Assembly (NCBI RefSeq): GCF_007833215.1
Contig: NZ_CP042239.1
Span: forward strand, 3,222,001-3,286,000
Reading direction: 5' to 3'
DNA length: 64,000 nt
From: Sphingomonas suaedae
Lineage (GTDB): Bacteria > Pseudomonadota > Alphaproteobacteria > Sphingomonadales > Sphingomonadaceae
Numbering within the stretch: position 1 is the first letter of the stretch; each line of letters begins with the position of its first letter. Under the pieces are notes generated by a model. It worked only from the letters and a program-made list of their open reading frames with translations. It was not told the origin of the DNA and did no database searches. The translations under genes were made by a program, and so were the position numbers. This document shows, one piece after another, positions 1 to 8,125 of the stretch.

Positions 1-373
1 CGCCCGCGACCAGCCGGACGCGCTCCTCCCCGCGGCGAAAGACGATGCCGCGCGCGCTCGCCCTGCCGTTAAAGGTTCCGGTATCGCCCGCATCTACGCT
101 CCAGGTGTTGGTGATGCGATAGCGGCCCGGTGCGTCGCCCTTGGCAATCTCCAGAACCAGTCCCTCGACTCCCACCCATTTGCCGATCCAGGCATCCCGC
201 TCGGGCGCGCGCTCGGCCAGCCGCTCGCGCCGTGCCTCGCGCGTCACATTCTGCGCCATCGCCTCGGCATTGGCGATTGCGTTCTCGACCAAAGCCGCCT
301 GTTGCTCATTGCTCAGATCTCCGCCGCAGCCGGACAGCAACGCAACAGCACCCATCCACAGCAAAATCCGCAC
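1..373 (-). CDS. Putative lipoprotein, 3' end cut by window edge
   Basis: An open frame runs leftward off the window from a GTG at 373. The first residues form a short hydrophobic leader ending in the lipobox LLSGC, so the product is probably a lipid-anchored envelope protein. After the Cys comes a charged stretch rich in Ala, Glu and Arg (about residues 20-60), then a segment with WIGKWVGVEGL and RYRITNTW that looks like a beta-rich domain. About 124 codons are visible and the stop lies outside. An internal ATG seven codons on is an alternative start but would shorten the leader. The family is not recognised. The gene is divergent from rpiB. Confidence 0.6.
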   Translation of the reverse strand, partial: MRILLWMGAVALLSGCGGDLSNEQQAALVENAIANAEAMAQNVTREARRERLAERAPERDAWIGKWVGVEGLVLEIAKGDAPGRYRITNTWSVDAGDTGTFNGRASARGIVFRRGEERVRLVAG

Positions 374-479
374 GCTACATCTCCACCGGTCGAATAGTGC
401 GATCCGGTGTAGCCATCGCCGCGGCGAACGCCTAGAGAGCGCGTCATCCATTCAGCTCAGGGGTCGAACCGCTCTTCCC

Positions 480-917
480 ATGCGTATCGCCATTGCTTCG
501 GACCACGCCGCCATCGACCTCAAGGCGGCGCTTGCCGACTGGTTGCGCGGCGCGGGCCATGACGTCGCCGATCTGGGACCGGACAGCGCCGCCAGCGTCG
601 ATTATCCCGATTACGGATACAAGCTCGCCGCCGCCATCGCGGCCGGGAGCGCCGAGCGCGGAATCGCGCTGTGCGGCAGCGGCATCGGCATCTCGATCGC
701 GGTCAACCGCAATCCGGCCGCGCGCTGTGCCCTGGTGTCGGAGCCGCTCTCCGCCACTCTCGCGCGCGAGCATAATGATGCGAACGTCATCGCCATGGGC
801 GCCCGGCTGATCGGGATCGAGATGGCAAAGGCCTGCATCACCGCATTCCTCGCCACCGAATTCGGCGGCGACCGGCACCAGCGCCGCGTGGACAAGCTGA
901 CTCAGCCCACGTTCTAG
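480..917 (+). CDS. rpiB: Ribose-5-phosphate isomerase B
   Basis: Interconverts ribose 5-phosphate and ribulose 5-phosphate in the non-oxidative pentose phosphate pathway. The 145-residue length fits RpiB/LacAB isomerases. The protein starts [15 protein letters not shown], the usual phosphosugar-binding N-terminus, and contains the [13 protein letters not shown] loop carrying the active-site Cys (about residues 65-77) and the [13 protein letters not shown] signature (about 98-110). The frame stays open upstream to 141, but homology begins exactly at the ATG at 480, so that start is chosen. glyA follows after 25 bases on the same strand, so the two are probably cotranscribed. That pairing is known in other alphaproteobacteria. 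Confidence 0.95.
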   Translation: MRIAIASDHAAIDLKAALADWLRGAGHDVADLGPDSAASVDYPDYGYKLAAAIAAGSAERGIALCGSGIGISIAVNRNPAARCALVSEPLSATLAREHNDANVIAMGARLIGIEMAKACITAFLATEFGGDRHQRRVDKLTQPTF

Positions 918-942
918 GCCCGGCTTTCTGAAGGACAGACTT

Positions 943-2250
943 ATGAGCACCAACCCCATCAGCGCCATCCGGTCGGACGGCTTCTTCACCACCACGCTCG
1001 CCGACGCAGACCCCGCCGTGTTCGCGGGCGTCGCGCACGAACTGGAGCGCGAGCAGTTTCAGATCGAGCTGATCGCCAGCGAAAACATCGTGTCGAAGGC
1101 GGTGCTGGAAGCGCAGGGCAGCGTCTTCACCAACAAATATGCCGAGGGTTATCCCGGCAAGCGCTATTATCAGGGCTGCCACCCCTCGGACGAGGTCGAG
1201 AGCCTTGCGATCGACCGCGCCAAACAGCTGTTCGGCTGCGGCTTCGCCAACGTCCAGCCGCATTCGGGCGCCCAGGCGAACGGCGCAGTGATGCTGGCGC
1301 TGACCAAGCCCGGCGACACGATCATGGGCCTCAGCCTCGATTCGGGCGGCCACCTGACCCACGGGGCCAAGGCGGCGATGTCGGGCAAGTGGTTCAATGC
1401 GGTCCAGTATGGTGTCGACCCGGTCACGCACCTGATCGATTTCGACGAGGTCGCGGCCAAGGCGCGCGAGCATCAGCCCAAGCTGATCATCGCCGGCGGC
1501 TCGGCCTATCCGCGCCATATCGATTTCGCGAAGTTCCGCGCGATCGCGGATGAGGTCGGCGCGCTGTTCATGGTCGACATGGCGCATTTCGCCGGCCTCG
1601 TCGCGGGCGGCGTCCACCCCACGCCATTCGGCCACGCGCATGTCGTCACCACCACCACGCACAAGACGCTGCGCGGTCCGCGTGGCGGCATGATCATGAC
1701 CGATGACGAAGCCATCGCGAAGAAGATCAACTCGGCGGTGTTCCCCGGCCTGCAGGGCGGCCCGCTGATGCACGTCATCGCCGCCAAGGCCGTCGCGTTC
1801 GGCGAAGCGCTGCGCCCCGAGTTCAGAAGCTATGCCGCTGCGGTGGTCGAAAATGCCAAGGTGCTTGCCGCGACGCTGACCGAGCGGGGCGCGGCGGTCG
1901 TCTCGGGCGGCACCGACACCCACCTCGCGCTGATCGACCTGACCCCTCTGGGCGTCACCGGCAAGGACGCCGACGAGGCGCTCGAGCGTGCGGCGATTAC
2001 CTGCAACAAGAACGGCATTCCCAACGATCCTTTGCCCCCGGTCAAGACCAGCGGCATCCGCGTTGGTTCACCCGCCGGCACCACCCGCGGCTTCGGCCCG
2101 GCCGAATTCCGCGAGATCGGCAACATGGTCGCCGATGTGCTCGAAGGGCTGCGCAGCAAGGGCGAGGGCGGCGACCCCGAGGTCGAAGCCAATGTCCGCC
2201 AGCGCGTCCGCGCGCTGTGCGAACGCTTCCCGATCTATCCGGAGGGTTGA
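943..2250 (+). CDS. glyA: Serine hydroxymethyltransferase
   Basis: PLP enzyme that converts serine and tetrahydrofolate to glycine and 5,10-methylene-tetrahydrofolate, the main source of one-carbon units. At 435 residues it has the normal length. Visible signatures are [14 protein letters not shown] near the N-terminus, [14 protein letters not shown], and the PLP lysine motif [16 protein letters not shown] around residue 240. The C-terminal part carries [14 protein letters not shown], also typical. The AAGGACA ribosome site lies just before the ATG. It follows rpiB and precedes nrdR after a 130-base gap filled by a palindromic repeat. Confidence 0.98.
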   Translation: MSTNPISAIRSDGFFTTTLADADPAVFAGVAHELEREQFQIELIASENIVSKAVLEAQGSVFTNKYAEGYPGKRYYQGCHPSDEVESLAIDRAKQLFGCGFANVQPHSGAQANGAVMLALTKPGDTIMGLSLDSGGHLTHGAKAAMSGKWFNAVQYGVDPVTHLIDFDEVAAKAREHQPKLIIAGGSAYPRHIDFAKFRAIADEVGALFMVDMAHFAGLVAGGVHPTPFGHAHVVTTTTHKTLRGPRGGMIMTDDEAIAKKINSAVFPGLQGGPLMHVIAAKAVAFGEALRPEFRSYAAAVVENAKVLAATLTERGAAVVSGGTDTHLALIDLTPLGVTGKDADEALERAAITCNKNGIPNDPLPPVKTSGIRVGSPAGTTRGFGPAEFREIGNMVADVLEGLRSKGEGGDPEVEANVRQRVRALCERFPIYPEG

Positions 2251-2256
2251 TGCGCC

Positions 2257-2379
2257 TTCTCCCTCTCCCCTTCAGGGGAGAGGGCCGGGGAGAGGGGCCT
2301 GAACCAAGCTCCGACCTCTCTGCCCCTCTCCCGACCTCGCTTCGCGCTGCCACCCTCTCCCCTGAAGGGGAGAGGGGAT
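2257..2379. repeat. Palindromic repeat element, CTCCCCTTCAGGGGAG family, copy 1
   Basis: Fills the whole glyA-nrdR gap. It contains a palindrome with core CTCCCCTTCAGGGGAG, a linker, and near its right end an inverted copy with core CTCTCCCCTGAAGGGGAGAG, so the unit can fold as a large hairpin. The same core recurs at 7851-7960 and, in frame, inside the E2 gene at 14534-14643. The right end abuts nrdR and its GGGGAGAGGGG string is the only ribosome-binding-like sequence before that ATG. Confidence 0.85.
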
Positions 2380-2380
2380 A

Positions 2381-2842
2381 ATGCGCTGCCCCTTCTGCGG
2401 CCATGAAGCCAGCCAGGTAAAAGACAGCCGCCCCACCGAGGACGGCGCGGCGATCCGTCGTCGGCGCCAGTGCGAGGCGTGCGCCGCGCGCTTCACCACG
2501 TTCGAGCGCATCCAGCTGCGCGAACTGATCGTCCTCAAGTCCGAAGACAAGCGCGAGCCGTTCGACCGCGACAAGCTGATCCGATCGGTCTCGCTCGCCT
2601 GTCGCAAGCGGCCGATCGACGCCAATCAGGTCGAAAAGCTCGTTTCCGGAATCCAGCGTCAGCTGGAAACGCTGGGCGAAACCGAGATTCCGACCAAACG
2701 GATCGGCGAAATGGTGATGGAGGGACTGAAACACCTCGATTCGGTCGCCTATATCCGCTTCGCCAGCGTCTATCGCGATTTCCGCGAGGCAAAGGATTTC
2801 GAGGAATTTGCGAGCAATATCAGCGAGGTCGGGAAGCAGTGA
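2381..2842 (+). CDS. nrdR: Transcriptional repressor NrdR
   Basis: ATP/dATP-sensing repressor of ribonucleotide reductase genes. The 153 residues match the family. The N-terminus [18 protein letters not shown] and [18 protein letters not shown] form the zinc ribbon, with Cys 3, 6, 31 and 34 as ligands. Residues about 49-139 form the ATP-cone, with [17 protein letters not shown] at its start. The gene overlaps trmJ by four bases (GTGA), so translation is likely coupled. The apparent Shine-Dalgarno sequence is the G-rich end of the palindromic repeat upstream. No ribonucleotide reductase gene lies in this window. Confidence 0.96.
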   Translation: MRCPFCGHEASQVKDSRPTEDGAAIRRRRQCEACAARFTTFERIQLRELIVLKSEDKREPFDRDKLIRSVSLACRKRPIDANQVEKLVSGIQRQLETLGETEIPTKRIGEMVMEGLKHLDSVAYIRFASVYRDFREAKDFEEFASNISEVGKQ

Positions 2843-3555
2843 ACCCGGTCATCGTTCTGGTTCGACCACAGCTGGGCGAGAATATCGGCAAGGCGGCGCG
2901 CGCGATGCTCAATTTCGGGCTGACGCAGATGCGCCTGGTGACACCGCGCGATGGCTGGCCCAATCCTTCGGCGGGTCCGGCCGCGAGCGGCGCCGACATC
3001 GTGCTTGAGCAGGCGCAGGTCTTCGAGAGCGTCGCGGACGCCGTCGCCGATTGCGAACATGTCTATGCCACCACCGTGCGCAAGCGTGGCGTGACCAAGC
3101 CGGTCGTCACCCCGGTCGAGGCCGCGGCCGAGATTCACACCGCGCCGGGGCGCAGCGCGATCCTGTTCGGTCCCGAGCGTTCCGGCCTTGCGACCGAGGA
3201 TGTCGCGCTCGCCCGCGCGATCCTCACCGTGCCGATTAATCCCGAATTCGGCTCGCTCAATCTCGCCCAGGCGGTCATCCTCGTCGCCTATGAATGGTCG
3301 AAGGGGCAGGGGCTGGCCCAGCCGCCGCGCACCGATCTCGATCCGCCCGCACCGCAGGCGGAACTGGAAGGGCTGATCGGCCATCTGGACATGCTGCTGG
3401 AGCGCAGCGGCTTCTATTATCCCCCCGATCGCGTGCCGACGACGCGCCTCACCCTGCGCAGCGTGTTGACCAAGCCCGGATGGAACGCGCAGGAAATCCG
3501 TACATTGCGGGGTGTGCTCTCGGCATTGGAAGGCAAAAAGCGCCCTCCACATTGA
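2839..3555 (+). CDS. trmJ: tRNA 2'-O-methyltransferase, TrmJ/TrmH (SPOUT) family
   Basis: SpoU-type methyltransferase expected to 2'-O-methylate nucleotide 32 of tRNAs. From the GTG at 2839, which overlaps the nrdR stop, the protein is 238 residues. It begins [20 protein letters not shown], the usual start of TrmJ. Motif 2 is seen in [11 protein letters not shown] (about residue 110) and motif 3 in [16 protein letters not shown] (about 133-148), which build the SAM-binding trefoil knot. The C-terminal extension of about 80 residues fits TrmJ better than short TrmL. The frame is open upstream inside nrdR, but that part is only a shadow. Confidence 0.88.
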   Translation: MNPVIVLVRPQLGENIGKAARAMLNFGLTQMRLVTPRDGWPNPSAGPAASGADIVLEQAQVFESVADAVADCEHVYATTVRKRGVTKPVVTPVEAAAEIHTAPGRSAILFGPERSGLATEDVALARAILTVPINPEFGSLNLAQAVILVAYEWSKGQGLAQPPRTDLDPPAPQAELEGLIGHLDMLLERSGFYYPPDRVPTTRLTLRSVLTKPGWNAQEIRTLRGVLSALEGKKRPPH

Positions 3556-3632
3556 AATTCAACGTTATTTTTTTCTTGTGCGATGCAACAAAGTATGGCG
3601 AGATACGGGTTTGACGACTTTAGGGGGTCCTC

Positions 3633-3872
3633 ATGTTGCTTGCCGCTTTCGCGCTCTCGCTTTCCGTCTCGCCCGTATTGATCGAAAAAAGCCCGGACGA
3701 CATCGTCTGCCGGTCGAAGATTGACCGCCGCACCAAGATGCGCGGCCCCAAAATCTGCAAGACCCGCGCGGAGTGGGAAGGAAAATATGAGGAGGAGGAC
3801 GCCGCGCTCGCCGCCGGTGCGCCGCTTCCGCGCACGGCGGAGCAGGTGAGCACGGCTCCAAAGCCCCAGTAA
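3633..3872 (+). CDS. Small secreted protein, first of two tandem paralogues
   Basis: A 79-residue product with a hydrophobic leader (MLLAAFALSLSVSPV) and a short polar mature part with two cysteines, in DIVCRSKID and KICKTRAEW. The second protein encoded 91 bases downstream has the same plan and the same K-I-C-x-T-x-A-E-W signature, so the two look like a tandem duplication. AGGGGG stands just before the ATG. Small sphingomonad proteins with a Cys pair followed by a TRAEW-like motif are familiar to me as uncharacterised exported proteins. The function is unknown, and a disulfide between the two cysteines is an inference. Confidence 0.7.
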   Translation: MLLAAFALSLSVSPVLIEKSPDDIVCRSKIDRRTKMRGPKICKTRAEWEGKYEEEDAALAAGAPLPRTAEQVSTAPKPQ

Positions 3873-3963
3873 TCAGGCGGGCGGCGATGGTAATGGCGCG
3901 TTGCGCGCCGCGCACAACTGGTTCATATCGCCGCTAAATATTTGGTCTTGGAAGGGTTGGTCC

Positions 3964-4209
3964 ATGCTTGTCGCCGCTTTCGGTTTTGCCATCGCACTCG
4001 CTTCTGCCGCGCCGAGCGGGGATGACAATGTCGTCGCCGCGCCAGTGAAGGAAAAGAAAATCTGCAAGGCGGAAGCGGCGACCGGAACACGCCTCGCCCG
4101 CCGCAAGATCTGTCGCACCGCCGCCGAATGGGACGCGATCCAGAAGCAGGCGGTTCAGGATGCCCGCGAGATTCAGGACAATACCCAGAATCGCTACAGC
4201 GGCAACTAA
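3964..4209 (+). CDS. Small secreted protein, second of two tandem paralogues
   Basis: Starts at the ATG at 3964, preceded by GGAAGGG. An upstream in-frame ATG at 3901 would place 21 polar residues before the leader and is rejected. The 81-residue product has a signal peptide (MLVAAFGFAIALASAA) and a basic mature part with Cys in KKICKAEA and RRKICRTAAEW. The second motif matches KICKTRAEW of the gene just upstream. The tail is Gln/Asp/Asn rich. Function unknown. The stop is followed by a 168-base leader before rpsD. Confidence 0.72.
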   Translation: MLVAAFGFAIALASAAPSGDDNVVAAPVKEKKICKAEAATGTRLARRKICRTAAEWDAIQKQAVQDAREIQDNTQNRYSGN

Positions 4210-4377
4210 GTCGGGCATTGCTTGACTCGACGGGCGTCCCCGTCTAGGCGCGCGCCTTCGCAATTGGCTCCGCACTCCGGTGAAGCGGCGGCCCTGTGCT
4301 TGCGCACAGGCGATACCGGAATCGCGATCAGGTGGTCTCCGCCGGGTCAACGTCGTAGCAATTGGTAGGAATTTTAC
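4210..4377 (+). promoter_or_regulatory. rpsD promoter and leader with a small hairpin
   Basis: The 168-base gap before rpsD holds a TTGACT hexamer near 4223 that could be a -35 element, with TCTAGG about 15 bases later, and a hairpin at 4293-4310 (CCTGTGC, loop TTGC, GCACAGG). AGGAA precedes the ATG. S4 is known in enteric bacteria to repress its own operon through a leader structure. Whether this leader does so here is only an inference. Confidence 0.4.
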
Positions 4378-4992
4378 ATGTCGAAGCGCTCCAGCGCCAA
4401 GTACAAGCTCGACCGCCGGATGGGCGAGAACATCTGGGGTCGTCCCAAGTCGCCCGTCAACAAGCGCGAATACGGCCCCGGCCAGCACGGCCAGCGCCGC
4501 AAGGGCAAGATGTCGGACTTCGGCATCCAGCTGCGCGCCAAGCAGAAGCTCAAGGGCTATTATGGCGACGTGACTGAGAAGCAGTTCAAGCGCGCTTATG
4601 AAGATGCGTCGCGCATGAAGGGCGATACCGGCCAGAACCTGATCGGCCTGCTCGAGCAGCGCCTCGACATGATCGTCTATCGCGCCAAGTTCGCGCCGAC
4701 GATCTTTGCCGCGCGCCAGCTGGTCAACCACGGCCACGTCAAGGTCAATGGCGAGAAGTGCAACATCGGTTCGCGCCGCATCAAGCCGGGCGAGACGGTC
4801 GAGCTGGGCTCGAAAGCGCAGGAAATGGCGCTGGTGATGGAAGCGCAGGCGCTGGCCGAGCGCGACATCCCCGATTACGTCGCCCCCGATGGTGCGTCGA
4901 AGATCACCTTCACCCGCGTGCCGACCCTCGACGAAGTGCCGTACCCGGTGAAGATGGAGCCGAACCTGGTCGTCGAATTCTATTCGCGCTAA
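4378..4992 (+). CDS. rpsD: 30S ribosomal protein S4
   Basis: Primary 16S rRNA-binding protein that starts small-subunit assembly. The 204 residues match alphaproteobacterial S4. It begins [22 protein letters not shown] and has the tract [19 protein letters not shown]. The S4 RNA-binding domain lies at about residues 94-155, with [20 protein letters not shown] and [19 protein letters not shown]. It is monocistronic here, with its own leader and a strong terminator after the stop. Confidence 0.98.
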   Translation: MSKRSSAKYKLDRRMGENIWGRPKSPVNKREYGPGQHGQRRKGKMSDFGIQLRAKQKLKGYYGDVTEKQFKRAYEDASRMKGDTGQNLIGLLEQRLDMIVYRAKFAPTIFAARQLVNHGHVKVNGEKCNIGSRRIKPGETVELGSKAQEMALVMEAQALAERDIPDYVAPDGASKITFTRVPTLDEVPYPVKMEPNLVVEFYSR

Positions 4993-5015
4993 GTCCGGTT
5001 TCTGGTCCAAATGCG

Positions 5016-5045
5016 AAAGGGCGGTCCCTGCGGGGCCGCCCTTTT
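5016..5045 (+). terminator. Intrinsic terminator after rpsD
   Basis: AAAGGGCGG pairs with CCGCCCTTT across an 11-base loop, followed by a T-rich end. It lies 24 bases after the rpsD stop. Confidence 0.85.
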
Positions 5046-5104
5046 CATTTGGCCTGCCCGCTGTCACAAGTCGCGCCATCTGAAGTATCCCGGGAGACCA
5101 ACCC

Positions 5105-6763
5105 ATGCGCTTCGCGCTGCTCGCCCTTTTGGGCCTTGCCGCCTGCTCGACCGCTTCCGACACCGCCGCGGTACCGGATGTCGCATTGCCCGCCATGCCC
5201 ATGGACCTGATGAAGGAGGCAACGCGAACCCTCTCCTCGGATGAATTTGAGGGCCGCGCGCCCGGCACGCCGGGTGAGGAAAAGACGCTCGCCTATCTGG
5301 TCGAGCAGTTCCAGAAGGCGGGGCTTCAGCCCGGCAATGAAGGCAGCTGGTTCCAGGACGTACCGCTCGTCGCGATCACGGCGCAGAATGTCTCGCCGCT
5401 GACCTTCACCGGCGGCACCCAGGCGATGAGCCTGAAGTACGGCCCCGAAATGGTCGTCGGCACCTATCGCGTGACCCCCAAGATCGCGGTCAAGGACAGC
5501 CCGGTCGTCTTTGTGGGCTATGGCATCAACGCCCCCGAAAAAGGCTGGAACGACTATGCCGGGGTGGACGTGAAGGGGAAGACCGTCGTCATCCTCGTCA
5601 ACGACCCCGACTGGGAGACCGCGGGCCTTCAGGGCGAGTTCAACGGCCAGGCGATGACCTATTATGGCCGCTGGACCTACAAGTACGAAGAGGCAGCACG
5701 TCAGGGCGCCGCCGCCGCGATCATCGTCCACGATACCCAGCCCGCCGCCTATGGCTGGAACGTCGTCGAATCGAGCTGGACCGGCGAGCAGCAGGTCGCC
5801 GACGCCGCCAACGGCCATATGGACCAGACCGCCGCCAACGGCTGGATTCAGCTCGACAAGGCCAAGGCGCTGTTCGCCAGCGCGGGTCAGGATTTCGACA
5901 AGCTCGCCGCCGCCGCCAAGGTGAAGGGGTTCAAGGCGGTGCCGCTCGGCGACGTCAAGGCATCGGTCAGCTTCGACAATGTCATCCGCAAGCACGCGTC
6001 GAAGAATGTCATCGGCATCCTCCCCGGTGCCAAACGCCCCGACGAAGTTGTCCTCTACACCGCGCATTGGGATCATCTCGGTCGCTGCCAGGCGGCGAGC
6101 GATGGCGACAATATCTGCAACGGCGCGGTCGACAACGCCACCGGCACCGCGGCGCTGATCGCGATTGCGAAGGCGAACAAGGATGCCGGCGCGCCCGACC
6201 GCAGCCTCGTCTTCCTCGCCGTCACCGCCGAGGAATCGGGGCTGCTCGGCTCCAAATATTATGGCGACAACCCGGTCTATCCGCTCGCCAAGACCGTGGG
6301 TGGCGTGAACATCGACGCGATGAACCTGACGCCCCCGGCCAGGAATGTCGTCGTCGTCGGCATGGGCAAGTCGGAGCTCGACAGTTACCTCAAGGCCGCG
6401 CTCGCCAAGCAGAACCGCATGGCCAACGCCGAACCGACCCCCGAAAAGGGCTTCTACTACCGTTCGGACCATTTCATGCTGGCGAAGCACGGCGTGCCGA
6501 TGCTCTATTTCGACGCCGGCGACGACCTGGTCGAGGGTGGCCGCGATGCCGGCCGCGCCGCCGCTGCGGATTATGAGAAGAACAAATATCACGGCCCGAA
6601 GGACGAGTTCGATCCCAGCTGGAACTGGGCGGGCGCGGAGAAGGATCTTCAGGTCTATTACGCGGTCGGTCGTATGCTCGCGATGACGACCGCCTGGCCC
6701 AATTGGGTCGAGGGCGACGAATTCCGCGCCGCCCGCGATAAATCCCGCGCAGGAGCCAAGTAA
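5105..6763 (+). CDS. Secreted M28-family metallopeptidase, lipoprotein type
   Basis: A 552-residue zinc aminopeptidase-like protein. The leader MRFALLALLGLAACSTAS ends in the lipobox LAAC, so it is probably anchored in the outer membrane facing the periplasm. Residues about 100-290 form the inserted PA-like domain (VFVGYGINAPEKGWNDYAGV). The peptidase core follows, with metal ligands visible in TAHWDHLG, CNGAVDNATGTAAL, TAEESGLLGSKYYG, VNIDAMNL and YRSDHFMLAKHG. These give the two-zinc set of His, Asp, Glu, Asp and His. The natural substrate cannot be read from sequence. aguA starts four bases after the stop, so the two are likely cotranscribed. Confidence 0.9.
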   Translation: MRFALLALLGLAACSTASDTAAVPDVALPAMPMDLMKEATRTLSSDEFEGRAPGTPGEEKTLAYLVEQFQKAGLQPGNEGSWFQDVPLVAITAQNVSPLTFTGGTQAMSLKYGPEMVVGTYRVTPKIAVKDSPVVFVGYGINAPEKGWNDYAGVDVKGKTVVILVNDPDWETAGLQGEFNGQAMTYYGRWTYKYEEAARQGAAAAIIVHDTQPAAYGWNVVESSWTGEQQVADAANGHMDQTAANGWIQLDKAKALFASAGQDFDKLAAAAKVKGFKAVPLGDVKASVSFDNVIRKHASKNVIGILPGAKRPDEVVLYTAHWDHLGRCQAASDGDNICNGAVDNATGTAALIAIAKANKDAGAPDRSLVFLAVTAEESGLLGSKYYGDNPVYPLAKTVGGVNIDAMNLTPPARNVVVVGMGKSELDSYLKAALAKQNRMANAEPTPEKGFYYRSDHFMLAKHGVPMLYFDAGDDLVEGGRDAGRAAAADYEKNKYHGPKDEFDPSWNWAGAEKDLQVYYAVGRMLAMTTAWPNWVEGDEFRAARDKSRAGAK

Positions 6764-6767
6764 GCCC

Positions 6768-7736
6768 GTGACCACCCCGCACCTCCCCCCCGAATGGGCG
6801 CCGCACAAGGCAGTCTGGATCGGCTTTCCCAGCCATCCCGAATTGTGGGACTCGCTCGGCGCCGCGCGTGCCGAGGTGGCGGCGTTCGCGCGCGCTGTCC
6901 ATGCCGATGGCGCGGGCGAACCGGTGCTGCTGGTCGCCGCCGATGACGAAGCGGCCGGCGCGGCGGCGCTGCTGGTCGGCGATACGGCCAAGGTGGTGGT
7001 CGCCCCGTTCGGCGATATCTGGCTGCGCGACACCGGGGTGATCGTCGACGACACGGGGCTCGGCCACGCCTTCGGCTTCAACGGCTGGGGCGGGAAGTAC
7101 GAATATGACGGCGACGCGGATATCGGCCGCCGCCTCGCCGCAAAGAAGCGGATGGATACGGTCGAGCATGACTGGATTCTCGAGGGCGGATCGATCGACT
7201 GGGACGGCACCGGCCTGGTCGTCACGACCGAACAATGCCTGCTCAACCGCAACCGCAATCCCGGCCTGTCGCAGGGTGAGGCAGAGCGGCGGCTGCGCGC
7301 GGATCTCGGCTTCGATCGCGTCCTGTGGCTCGGCAACGGCCTCGCGCACGACCACACCGACGGCCATGTCGACAACCTCGCCCGCTTCGTCGGAGAAAAT
7401 CGGCTGGCGATCCCGGTGCCGGAGGAAAACGACCCCAACTGGCTGGTCTATGCCGACGCCAGACGCCGCGCCGAAGCGTTCGGGGTCGAAGTGGTGCCCA
7501 TTCCCTCGCCCGGCCGCGTCATCCATGGCGACGAGGTGGTGCCGGCAAGCTACATGAACTTCTACATCGGCAACGCCGCCGTGGTCGTCCCGGTCTACGG
7601 CCAGCCTAATGACCGCAAGGCGGTGGAAACGATCGGCGCGCTCTTCCCCGGTCGCGAGGCGGTGGGGTTGCGCGCGGACCATATCCTGACCGGCGGCGGC
7701 AGCTTCCACTGCATCTCGCAGCAGATTCCGAAGTGA
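6768..7736 (+). CDS. aguA: Agmatine deiminase
   Basis: Converts agmatine to N-carbamoylputrescine and ammonia. The 322-residue protein starts at a GTG and shows the guanidine-modifying fold: PEWAPHKAVWIGFPSHPELW at the start, DIWLRDTGVI, ILEGGSIDWDGTG, AHDHTDGHVDNLARF with the catalytic His, and TGGGSFHCISQQIPK at the C-terminus with the nucleophilic Cys. It is a little shorter than some family members (about 340-370). The next gene, beyond a repeat-filled gap, encodes the following enzyme of the same pathway, which supports the call. Confidence 0.95.
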   Translation: MTTPHLPPEWAPHKAVWIGFPSHPELWDSLGAARAEVAAFARAVHADGAGEPVLLVAADDEAAGAAALLVGDTAKVVVAPFGDIWLRDTGVIVDDTGLGHAFGFNGWGGKYEYDGDADIGRRLAAKKRMDTVEHDWILEGGSIDWDGTGLVVTTEQCLLNRNRNPGLSQGEAERRLRADLGFDRVLWLGNGLAHDHTDGHVDNLARFVGENRLAIPVPEENDPNWLVYADARRRAEAFGVEVVPIPSPGRVIHGDEVVPASYMNFYIGNAAVVVPVYGQPNDRKAVETIGALFPGREAVGLRADHILTGGGSFHCISQQIPK

Positions 7737-7740
7737 CGCC

Positions 7741-8096
7741 CCCTGGCCCCTCCCGCTTGCGCGAGGGGTTGGGAGGGTCTTCTCCTTTCTCGCACTGACA
7801 GAAACAACCCGCCCCGCCCACGAAGCGCCAAGCGCCGCTTCACAATCCTAGCCCCTCCCCTTCAGGGGAGTGGATGGGGGTGGGGCGTTTCAGTCTCACC
7901 GAGACCATCGCCCAGAGGATAGGCCCCACCCCAACCCCTCCGGTGAAGGGGAGGGGGCTTACGAAAAGCGCACCATCTAACAACAATCGTCACACCGGCC
8001 CCCGTGCCGGGGTCTACCCCGCCGCCAGCGCAGCGCTCACCAACAAGCCGCTACGCCCGCTGCCCCGTGGACCCCGGAACAAGTCCGGGGTGACGA
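7741..8096. repeat. Cluster of palindromic repeats between aguA and aguB
   Basis: The 389-base gap holds no gene but several GC-rich dyads. CCCCTCCCGCTTGCGCGAGG starts near 7746. At 7851-7960 there is a CTCCCCTTCAGGGGAG-family element whose inverted partner has core CTCCGGTGAAGGGGAG. At 7991-8096 another dyad pairs GGCCCCCGTGCCGGGGTC with GACCCCGGAACAAGTCCGGG-type sequence. The last 30 bases before aguB show no clear ribosome-binding site. Confidence 0.75.
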
Positions 8097-8125
8097 AGGG
8101 AACCCCACCCCCTAAATACCCCCGC

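Noticed and set aside
838..1923. Long antisense open frame across glyA
   Set aside because: It mirrors the codons of a certain gene; high-GC genes leave the opposite strand open, and the translation is Arg/Gly/Asp-rich without domain features.
5045..7438. Antisense frame of nearly 800 codons across the M28 peptidase and aguA genes
   Set aside because: Both sense genes are clear families; the antisense protein has no recognisable domain and no ribosome site.
7741..8096. Possible CRISPR array in the aguA-aguB gap
   Set aside because: The repeats are inverted dyads of different sequence, without regular direct repeats or unique spacers of even length.
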